Source: Vitellaria paradoxa
Taxonomy: Eukaryota; Streptophyta; Magnoliopsida; Ericales; Sapotaceae
Length of the DNA stretch: 64,000 nucleotides
Assembly (NCBI GenBank): GCA_019916065.1
Contig: CM034239.1
Coordinates: 47,629,812-47,693,811 of the forward strand
Direction: 5' to 3'
Each line of letters starts with the position of its first letter. The first letter of the stretch is position 1. Position numbers and translations under genes: made by a program. Under the pieces are notes generated by a model. That model saw nothing but the letters and a program-made list of their open reading frames with translations. It did no database searches and was not told the DNA's origin. This document shows, one piece after another, positions 36,201 through 48,200 of the stretch.

Positions 36201-39200
36201 CCTATGCTGTTAGGACATGAAATATATATCTTTTAGGTAGTGAATATTTTTATCTTAACTGGAAAAAATATGAAATCCGTAAAATGGCTTGGAGTGTATG
36301 TTATAAAGTTTCCTACAGCATAATCTTCATGTTCGGGGGTGAATTATGTTTCTTTTCCCTACCCTCGTGGGATTATACTATGGAACATATGGATGTTCTC
36401 TAGATTAACACTTGAAGAGCTTGTGACTGTTTTCTGTGGTACTTTTTTTTCAGGACACAGATTGTGGAGATTCTTGATAATTTGAAAGAAAAGCCTGATG
36501 TTGGGACATTGTTGCTGGTAAGTTATATCTTTAGTTACATCTCCCCCTATTTCTCATAAAATTATAATTTGGCTGTGTTGTATCATCAAAGAAGCCTAGT
36601 TCTAGTCTAAGAAGTACAAATACGGATATGAGATATGGAAGCGATATGGGGTGGACATTTTAGGCTTGACCAATCCCGTCATAAATTTTTCGGGCTTGAA
36701 AACTTTTTTCAGCCTCTTTAGTTATCCGGACTGGGCTTTGGATTGTGCTAAGCCTAGCCCGGCCCAAATTTTAAAAACATAATTATTATATAATTTATGT
36801 ATTTATATTTTCTTATAAAAAAATAAGTTTTTATATCAAAATTTATAAAAAATATTTATTTTAGTACTAAACTACTTATTAAAATTTTTTAAAATTATTT
36901 TTATTTAAAAATACTAGTTATTATTATTATTTTTGGCCTGAATGTTACAAGGAAAAATTTATTTGGAAGAATATTTGGTTGTTTTGTGTACCTCCCAAAG
37001 TGGCCTTCTTTGTGTGGTGTTCAATTCATGGTGGGTACTAACAATTGATAACCTCATTGTTAGAAGGCAGATCATGGTGAACATGCATTAGCTATGTAGA
37101 GAATGGTGAAACTATTGACCATTATTTGTCCAATGCAAATTGGTGAAAGTTCTTTGGAAGTTAGCATTGTCCTGTTTTGGAATGGTTTGTGTATTTCCAC
37201 TTGAAGCTACACAAGTTTTTGAGTGTTGGTGGGAGCTACAGTTCACAAAAGAAGAAGCAAGAATGATTATTCATTTTTGCATAGCATGGATTATTTGGAA
37301 GGAGAGGAATGAAAGATTGTTTAGAGACTTATAGAACCCTTTGGTATAGGATTAAGAGCATTTTTTCTTCATTTTATATAACTGAGTTGGTTATCTCAGG
37401 GTAAAGAACTAGATATGGAAAACTTTGACCCTTGTTGAGTTCATGGATTTGAAATCCTGGAGTGCACTAGGCTCCTAAATTGCAGGGTTTGAGGAGGGTT
37501 AGATGTAGGTAGCCTTCCCTCTACAAGCTGAGAGGCTAATTCTATGGTTTAAACTATTAACCCCCAAGTTGCAATGGAAAAAACACCACTAATAAGATAT
37601 TAGTTGTAACTGGGTGGCAGCCCTTGATGCCTTTCTTTGTTAATAAAGCTTAGATTTTAGTTATAAACTCAATCCATGCGTGGAAGCCGGGAGGCGAATA
37701 AATGCAGGGTTTCTTGGTTTGCCTTTGGTTATGAGAATCTTGAAATCCAAATCAACGAATTATTTTATTTATTTATTTTTTTCCAGCTTGAACTCTGTTA
37801 AAGTGCTAATTAATCTGCTTTTAAACTTAAAAGACCAATCTATTGATGGAGCCTTTTTTTTTTTTTTTAAATAATGTGAAAAGTTTCTTATCTTGTTGAC
37901 TTTTGTTCTGTTTTCATTTTTCTCTCTCGAACTTGAGACAAGTTTTAAACTTACAATAGTGGTGCTTTTTGTGCAAGAAAAAGACAACAACAGTTGCCCA
38001 GTTTTTGCTCTTATTTTTTGGGTTTTTGAGATAATTACTTATATCTATGAAGCATACAGTTGAACTGAAAAAGAGTTCTTAGCATTTGTGTTTAGGCCAC
38101 TTAGGTTACTGTGATACCCTTGTGATTGCTTGCCAATGTATCCTATAATTTAACTTTAGTGAGAAGTTGAAATATAGTGTAGATGCTTACCTTGTGAAAC
38201 TGTTGACCAATGTATCCTATAATTTAACTTTAGTGAGAAGTTGAAATATAGTGTAGATGCTAATCAGCTGGTTGAATGTTATCATGCTAGTTCACTGCTT
38301 AATAAGGGCATATATTTTGTGGGTATGTGGATGGAAATTTATATTGGTCATCTTGAAAGGCAAGATGGAGTTATTGCAAATTTTAAATCTTGGAATTGAG
38401 GGCATTTTTTTCCTTTCTGGGCCTCAGCACTCTTAACTTGGAAATTTTGGTCTGCCTACGTTGAACCCACTTCATTTTTTCTTTTTGGAATGAAAATAAA
38501 CACTGCATCTTTGGTTCTTGACATAAAAATAATATAGCGTTATTTCATGCCAAAGCTCTTTCCTTGATGTTTCCCTGGCCCCTTTGTCTACTCCTATTTT
38601 CAAGCATTTGAAAATATGAACCAGGGAGAGGAGGGGGACCTTGCTTAAAAGACCTGTCTAAGATCTTCTTTGAGTTAGATCTAGCTGAATTTTTATTTTG
38701 GGTATTCATATGTTCTATCTCACAATGTCCTAGCAATTAATTTTAATTCTCTGTGGCGCACACTCTTGACATCTTCCGTTTTTTGTACATATGTATAGGC
38801 ATTGCAGCGAACTATAGAATTTGAGGAAGAGTTAGCTGAGAAATTTGGTGGTGGCACTCGTAGCAGGGAAACAGGTAATGATGTTGAAGAAACAGGCAAA
38901 GGGGAAAATAATAGTCAAACTGTCTCAGATATTCGAAAGAAGTATGAGAAAAAGCTTGCTGTACATCAAGGAAGTGAGAGTGAAGTATGTAATAATTGAT
39001 TTCTTGATTTTGTTAAGAATGTTCTGACAAGAAATTAAATTTGACACTTCTGTTTTCTAAATGGTCACTTGTCATTGTTTTTGATTTCTTATATTAGGAT
39101 AAAGATGGACACAGAGATTTGTTGGTGCCAGGAGCTGGGGTATGTATCATCAGGATTCTTCTTATGAATTGTTTGATGGTGATAATAACAATGCTATGCT

Positions 39201-42200
39201 GATATGTCACATGTGCAATCTCCAATTATGCCACTTTAAGCATAAATGCTTGAAATTGAATATTCTCCATCTTTATTTGTCTTGTTATATGATCAGTTGC
39301 ATTTCTATAAACTGAAGGAAATCAATGGGAACCTTACTAAAAGGCTTGGTTTGAGTTGCTTACACTAGAATGATTTATTTTACAGAAATAGAGCTTGTTG
39401 TTCTCATCCAAAATCTACATCACTTCATGCTAATTGGGTTTCTTATACCACTGAAGTTCAAAACATCATTTTTTTATGAGTAACTGTAGGTTCAGAACAT
39501 CATTGATCTTCAGTATCTTTTTTTACTTCTTGGGCTTTAATCTTGATAGAGGTACAAGTTTATGCAAAAGTACGGTTATGTTTGCAGAACCGTGTCTAGG
39601 GATCATAATTTGTGAGAAATATCTGTGGCGATGCTAATCATGGACATGATTGCTACAGTAAATTCGTCTTCATTGTCATGTTTTCTTATGAGCTAGTTTT
39701 AGTTTTTCCTTCTGATTTTTCGTTTTGGTCTTTTTCAGTCTCTCAGTTATTAAAACTGGCTGCTGATAATTATCTGTTTACTTTAATGTGGCAGTTCAAC
39801 TTTCATGGAATTATTTCATCTTGTTTTGAACCTCACTTGACGGTGTATGTGGAACTAGAAGAGAAGACTCTTATGGAGAATCTGGAAAAACTTGTTCAGG
39901 TTTGAGTATGTTTTGCGTAATGAAAGCATCTTTTTTCAATGCGATCTTATTTTGCTTTATTAATGCATATGTTTTTCATGACAGGAGGAAACATGGGATA
40001 TTGAGGAGGGAAGTCAGACTAATATTTTATCCAGTAGCATGCAGGTAAAACATCCAGAAATTTTTGAAGCAAGTCTTCAGAAGAATGGGTCTTAAGAAGA
40101 TGGACATAATTGTTCATTTTAGCATTGTCTCTGAAAGTATGCATATCTTTTAGGTTACTTTAGATTTTATTGTGGCATGTATTTAATCACCAACTCAACA
40201 TCACAGGTTCTTAAACAGTTTCAGATGATAGTGGAAACATAATCCTTTCTTCTTTCATCTCTGAATGCTCTTTGTAAAATTTCACGGAAAACTGCAGATC
40301 CTTTTGTTACACTACAGGATCAGTTATAATCAGTTTTTATATTTTCTTCCATCTATTATACTTAGTTTTTTTTATATTTCTTCCAACTTGGTTTAAATTA
40401 AGTTTCGCTTTTCTATACATGGTTTTTAATTATGTGATTCTCCTGTGAACATGTCTATTGGCAGTGAGTGACAGCATATGATATTTTGGACCTTTTTTCC
40501 TGTTATTTGTCAATCCCTCTTTTACCCTTACTTGCGTTATACTCTCAATGCAAGTTGGATGAGAATAATTATTATAATAGGCACTGGCTTAATGCTTACG
40601 TACATGCAAGGGGAGCAAACTGGACTCGGAATCTTGCATGTCGCAATTGCTAAACTGACCTTTTTAGATGGTTACTTACTATGTCATCTCTATGATCTTT
40701 ATCTCTTAATTATACTGAATTGTTATTTTTTTGATAGGTAAATATTATATTTTATGGGAAAGAGGGTTGGATAATTTGAATGCATGACCTTTGGTTTCAG
40801 TGGGGGTGCCTTTTCCACTTGAGCCAGTCCCTCTTGTCTATTGAATTGTCAATTCATTTCATCAAACTTGGCCCATCATCAAGTGAGCCTCAATGCCTAA
40901 ACTATTCTTGTCAGTTCAAAGGAGGTGGATATTTACTATCTGATTTCTATGATCTGTATCTGAAATTTTACTGAATCGTTGATTCAGTTTATAATTGCAA
41001 CTGCTGGCCTCAAACTGAGCTCCCTTCCCCTTTTGTTTTCTTCAGAAGGTGACCACCTTCATCACCTGAAACTTTGACCTCCCTTCTATAGCTGATCTCA
41101 GAAAGCACTATTTCCAAACATGAACCACCACCAGTGGTTGAGTTCTGGGTTGTGTTGTTTGTCATTTTATATGGTCTCTAGTATATTTAGAATAGTCTTA
41201 CTGGTCAATATCTAATGTTTCTAATTTGGTTTGTAGTTTTAATAGTAGGAGAAATCAACCTTCTCTAAGTTTTTTTTCTGGTTCTTTGTTTTATCCAGGT
41301 GTTTCTGATTATCAGGAGAAGCTTGAAACGGTGCAGCGCATTGACAAAGAGCCAAACATTGTTTAATTTGTTAAAGGCACAACTCATCATTTCAATGTTC
41401 TTTCTTGGTATACGACACTTTCTGCATTAAGGGTAAGGAATATATAGTGGTCTGACAGATTATGGTTTGTGCTTCTTACCCTTCATAGGTATTTCAAAGA
41501 ATTCTTAAAGCATATGCTACAAAGCTTTTTGCAAGATTGCCTAAAGGGGGCACTGGAATTGTTGCAGCTGCCACGGGTATGGATGGACAGATAAAGGTAT
41601 CAACAGACTTGTTTTATTTTTTTTCATGACTGTTGCAATGAACAGTTGGGTTTTCTTTCTACCATATGCTAATTTTGTAATTGCTATCAATTTGATTATT
41701 TCATGCAGACATCTGATAGGGATGAAAGGGCGATCTGTTATATCATTAATACAGCGGAATATTGCCACAAAACGGTCAGTTGGTTTTTAGAATTATAAAA
41801 TTTCTCAAGTCATTAATTCATGACACCTTAGATTGTATGAGTTAATTGGATACTTTCCCAACTAGAATTAATTTTCATGCTAAATAGGGTGGAGAAATTA
41901 TCCTGAATTGGCAGCCTTGGAAAAAATGATGGCCAAGAAAATCATATTTGAGTTTTTTTTCTCCCTCTCTTTTCTGCATCGCTCTGTTATTCTCTCTCTT
42001 TCTATAAAGTTGGTCTGCTATGAGGTGAAGAACACTGATACCCTAGCTTAAATATAATCGGGGTTGTGCAACCTACAATGTGGTACAATTCTGCTGCAAA
42101 ACAGTAAAACTGGTGGCCGTTAGTCTTATTCTTATTATTGTAATCATTATTTTTTTCCCCCCTGTTTTTTGTTAGGTTGTGTCAAAATAAGGATTGAAAC

Positions 42201-45200
42201 TTGATGAGATAGAAAGGTTTTGTTGCACAACAGACAGCAGACCAAAAAAAGAAAAAAAATTGACACCAGCAATTAAACTAAGAGACCACTAGCAATAAGA
42301 TACACATAGCTATGCTTTCATATGATACTGGTTTGTTTACCTCTTATATCTCTTAAACTAAATTGAAAACTAGTGGATTTGAGGACTTTTTTTTTTTTTT
42401 TTTTAAAGTTATAGTGCTCGTGTACAAATTAAAATTCTAATGAATGTTGCACGGGGAACCATGTGAATTAATGGAATTTCTAACTAGTAACTTATATAAG
42501 CTACTTTAGCGATTCCCTCTGTACCATGTTCAAGGATAAATGGCTTACCATGTATGGATTCATGGTTTGATCATCAGACCAACGTTCACGACATGGTATT
42601 AGGCAGCCAATACCTTGATTTATTGCTTATTTTGTAAGATCAATTCATCCTGTAGCATGTACACAAGATTACATCATATCTTGCCTTGCCACTTTGTTCT
42701 TTAATATGTCAGGATAACTAATTTTTATTTTTTTTTTGGGATCCATAATATGTCAAGGTAACTATAATTGTTGCATTGTTGTGCAAAATCACATTTTACA
42801 CCATTGTTGAACAATATATTGTGATACATAGGGTACACCTTGAGGCAACTCCTCCTACTAAAGATGGCATTAAGGTTTGTATGAGAATAATGGCAATAAA
42901 CTTCTGTACGTGCCTCTGAAAATGACGGGATTAGATAGAGTGAAATGAATGAGAAGGATAACAAAAGACCACTTAGAAGAAGGGATGGGGACGGTGACAC
43001 AAACCATATAAGACTAACAATGAGTGATAGTATCCATAGAAGAAATAATGAACTTCTAAAAATTGTTATGATTTCTTGGCAAGGACAAATACCGTATGGT
43101 TGGAATATGTATAATTTTAGTCTTAACATGCTATCTTTTGCATTTATGTCTTGGCTATATTACATTGCCTGTTGGTTTTCCTTATTTTATTTTATATGTT
43201 TATGTTTGAGGAGTTGGGGGAATTTTAATAATTTTAGAATGTTTTGGATATGAGCTGAAGGAGTTGCCTATGAATTATTGTACAAATCAAGTATATATTG
43301 AATCATTAAATGGGATTTAAAGTTAAAAAACTCTTTTTAAATTGGAAATCCAGATTCTAATGTTGTTTGGTACAAGAAGATGGGCTAAATGGAATGCTCA
43401 TTCTTGTTTATTGTTTATACACTCTTATGAAGATGAATGTCATTCCTATAGAATGGTTATTCTTAAATTTAATTGGAATGATATTCATCTTCTCGAAGGG
43501 AATGCATTTCTAGATTTTCATTTCCTCGTGGAATAACAATAGAGTAAGAGAAAATGAAATAGGAAAAGAGACTAAAAAAGAAGAAAGCAAAACTGGTAAC
43601 CACTCTTAGTTGCCACCTGCCACTATGAACCACCACTTTCATGGCCACCTACTAGCACAACCTACCAGCTCCACCGCCAACCACCACCTTGCTCTACCTG
43701 TATCTCCAACCCTTGCCCCCACCACCACCCCCGCCTCTATTGTAGGGAAGAAAGCAAAGGTGGTGACCTCTCATAGTGGCCACCTGCCACCACCAAGGTA
43801 CCAACACCACCATCAACTGGCACAATGTATCATCTCCATCAACGCCTGCCTTTGCCAATCATCACCTTCCTCCACATCTACCACAATCCCCTAACCACCT
43901 CCAAACACCACCGATCCCCACCACCATTCTTGCCATCAGTCGCCATTAGTTGCCACCGCCTATAAACATTTTGTTTTGGGGGTAACAAAGGATAAATTTT
44001 AGTGGAGTAATTTTTACCTTCTATTACATTAGTTTGGAAGAGAGAGTAACAATTACACTATCTTTACTTATGAGGGTAAATGTTACTACTAGGAGGGGGG
44101 TGGATAATAGAGGGTAATGGAAAAATTATATCCCTTTCTTATTACCCCGTAAAACATTTCTTTATATCCTTGTAAAACCTTAGGCAATGTTCTCTCTCAA
44201 ATAACGTTCTTTCTCAGCATTCCAAACATAATATAATTATTATCGGGTAATATTTACTCTCCCAATTAATTTACTCTCTCAATTGAAACATAAGTATCAT
44301 AAACTTGTTACCCCATTAATTATTACTGGGGTAACAATTGTCTCTGTAATCTTTCATTCCCAAAATTTTCACCTCGTACCAAACGTTCCCTTAGTGGTAT
44401 ATCCATCCTTAATTTGCATCCAACAACCATTGGTTGGATTCACTTGTAGCATGGCCTTTGTTATTTAATCAACTTTTTAATTATTTTTCATTAACAATGT
44501 TTTTTGCTTAAATCTTTTAGTGGATTTGAAATTTTAGTTAGTGATTGTGAAGATTGTTTAACATACGTTGTTGTTGGCCCTATTTCCTAAAAGTTGAAGC
44601 TTTCAAGATAATCAGACTTTACATGATAGCTGAACTCTCATCTTAGGAGATGTTAGGTTTAAGTCTTGTTACTGTTTGTTCTTGTGCACTTTGTTTTGTT
44701 TGAATTGGTGAACCTTGTTTGGTTGGTTTGTTTGCATATCTGGTACGTGAGATTGGGTTGCACCCTAACAGATTAAGCTTTTGGGTTAATTGCTGACTTA
44801 ATGGCGATGATATCGGATATCATCAGTTCCAAATCAGTATTGACAGGTTAAACAACTGTGTATAAATAATGCTTATGTTAACAAATCCATTTCATAGATA
44901 ATACTAATGCTTAATTAGTAATTCTGGTTTCTAATTCTTTTGACAGTCGGGTGAATTGGCTGAAAATGTGTCAAAAATAATTGATCCTCAATTTGCGGAT
45001 GGGGTGGATATGTCTGAAGTGCAGGTGAATATTATTCCATTGTGAAAGTGTCTTTCATATTAATTTTTCTGCTCATGAAAATAGAAATCCATGCATCTGT
45101 GCAGGATGAATTTTCAGCCGTTATCACTAAGGCATTGGTAACATTAGTGCATGGTCTAGAGACAAAATTTGATGCTGAAATGGCTGCAATGACACGAGTT

Positions 45201-48200
45201 CCATGGGGTACACTTGAAAGTGTTGGTGACCAATCAGAGTAAGATGCAGTATTTGATTGGTTTGAACCTTCAATATTGCTTCCCCCACACCCCCCCCCCC
45301 CAAAAAAAAAAAAAAACACCCTTCAATGTTAGTGTCTGGGACACCTCACCACTAATTCTGTGCATTTTCTTGCAGGTATGTCAATGGCATAAATATGATC
45401 CTTACTGCTAGTATTCCTGCCCTTGGAAGTCTTCTTTCTCCCATCTACTTCCAGTTCTTCTTAGACAAGGTGATCACAAAATTACATAATAAATATTAGC
45501 CTTATAAGGTTAATGGATAGTTCTTTTTAATGTTTTCATTTGTTTGGAAAAATATGTACATGGACGTTTGTACATTTGTATGTATTATATATGCTTTTAG
45601 ATATTCTTTGATGCTTAATTTGGAAAAAGAACTACTTTCTATCGTGTCATCCTTTTCTCTTTCACTAGTCGATGTTGTCTGTTAACAATAATAACATTTA
45701 AAATTCCGAGTCAAATTTCCTTCGTGTTCATGTATAGTTTCATGGTATTCATGTGGTCAACTTGCTCATATCTTAATTTTTTGTGCAGCTTGCATCATCT
45801 CTCGGTCCACGCTTCTACCTCAATATTTTCAAGTGCAAACAAATATCAGAAACTGGAGCCCAACAGGTAATGATTGTCTTCAAATTACTTTTTCCCAATA
45901 TAACAAGTTTTCCATTCATTAATAATCACCGACTGTATATACCATACTGCCATATGGGTTCAAGCTTGGATGCTTGCATCAATACACAACTAGAGGGATA
46001 TTTCCCAAGGATGACCCTTGAAATTCTGTGGGGTTCTTAGCTTCTGTAGGCCACTATAAGGCACAAGTCAAAATCACGAGACTTGTTCCATGACTCATAA
46101 AATATGTATTTATGTACCAAAAAAATAGTGTATTTATTTGTTTGTAATCCATTTTAAACTAATATTTCTATTGATATAAATTTGAGCATTGATAATTATT
46201 GAGGGAAAGTGAGCCGATTCTAAATATAAAGTTGACGTGGAGTCTGTGTGACTTGGCTGTGTATCATAAAATCCATGTGCATTGTCCCACATGACCAGAG
46301 TTTTTGAAATCAAGAGTTTATTAATGACAGAATGACCTTCAATAACTTATATATATATATATATATATATAAAATAAAGGACCTTCGATAACGTTTTACA
46401 AGCCTGTTTGTAATTGAGCATAGGATTAAAGCAAGAAATATTTTGTAAAACAAGAAATCCTAATAAAATTATGAATAACAAAGGAGGAGGAAGTCTATCA
46501 GGAAATCCTAAAAAGAAGAAAATGGTAAAAGAAAATGAAAAGAAATGTTAAGGGTAGTAAATTGACACGAGTTCTCAAAAATTGTGAATCAATCTTTTTT
46601 GCTATAAGTTGAATTAATCTCTGCAATTTGTTGATTCTTAAAATTGAATAGGTAGATTTCCAAGTCTTTGATTTCTGAATTTGGTTGGTCTTTCCAAACT
46701 TAAGTGCTACACATATTACATTTTAGAATTGTTTTGGTCAAACTTTTTGTTTTTTTAAGGGGAAAAAAATTGCATCGATCAACAGATCATTCATCCCGCA
46801 TCTCAGCATAAAATATATGACTTCAGTAGCATGCTTTGCCAGGTAACAATTTCTGTTGAATATGTTATGCATGTTTTTAATGGAAATTCAATTGCGTGAT
46901 GCTATTTGCAGATGTTGTTAGATACTCAAGCCATAAAGACAATTCTTCTGGATATTCCCTCCCTTGGAAGACAGGTGAGAGCATATTCTTGTAAACATAC
47001 ATGCAGTTGTCAACACGAGGAAAGTTTATCAGGTCTGGTTTCCTTGGCCCTTGGGGCTTTTCAGTGTCAACATTATCATGAATGGACATTTAGACACTTG
47101 TACATTGTGGTATTGGAAGTGTGTACATTTTCCTGCAACATTATCAGTTATGTTGATTCAAGGATTCAAGGTCTAATTGATTCGAACTGGTAATGACATA
47201 AGGCCTGAATTTATAGGTAAATCAACCAATCTAAGGTTGGATCATGAATCCGTATTGTTAAATCGTGATTCAAATCATACAGTTGGATGACAGGTGAGAG
47301 CAAAATACTCCAAAGAATTAGCTGCAAATCAACCAAAAATCAAGAAGCCTCGTGACCCATTCAAAATCATCTATCAGGAACAAAATTCATGGACTGGAGA
47401 AATAAAAATAAGTCATGGACGAATGTGTTCTTCAGGAAAATATTGTCAAGCAGTCTAAAATAGTCAGTCCTTTTGTCGTAGCCCTGGTGGATAGAATCAG
47501 CCAAAAGCTTCTCCAGATCCAGATTCCAAAAACCCCAAATGTCAGGCTCGGAAATATTTAGAAATAGAAATGTTCAAGCAAATGGCTCAACAAAATTCTA
47601 AAAACAATCACCATAATTAGAAGGAGATGTAGTCAAACGATATTGTATGCTGTGCCGTCAGTGGCATGCTGACATCATCCTTCCTGTGATGATGTCACCA
47701 TAATACGTTCTGCTTGTTATATACTAAGAGGATTCAACATATTACATAGGTATCCTTACTCCAAGATATGGAAAAATAAAACTAATAATCTTTGCAATTC
47801 CATATGAGGTGTTGTTAAGGGTGCTAACACTGTTAAGTGGTAAGAACATTCTCAGGTAGGAAGCTTTTCCAAAAGAATCACGTCAACTCTCTTGCTGAGG
47901 TTAGCTCTGGCACACCGAGCACTGCTTTTTCTTTAGCTGGGTCTACATTCGTGCCTTGTTGATTAACCAAAAAAACCAAGGGATTTGTAGGGCCATGGCT
48001 AGAAACTTGATATAACATTTGGGTTAGTGATCTTGCAGAGGACCTTATTTAGGTTACTGGACTTGTATAAGTTTGTCTCCTTTGAAGCCATGCTTTCTCT
48101 TGTGGATTCCTTTGATTGTTTTGGGTTCTAGCAGAAGAATGGTTGCGCTTATACCTGCAGCACATGTTTACCTCTTTGCTTTATTTTTCTGAACAGACAT

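Noticed and set aside
43610..43894. Open frame of 94 codons rich in Pro, His, Ser and Thr
   Set aside because: It is a CCACCA-type low-complexity stretch inside VPS53 intron 16, with no splice context or family resemblance.
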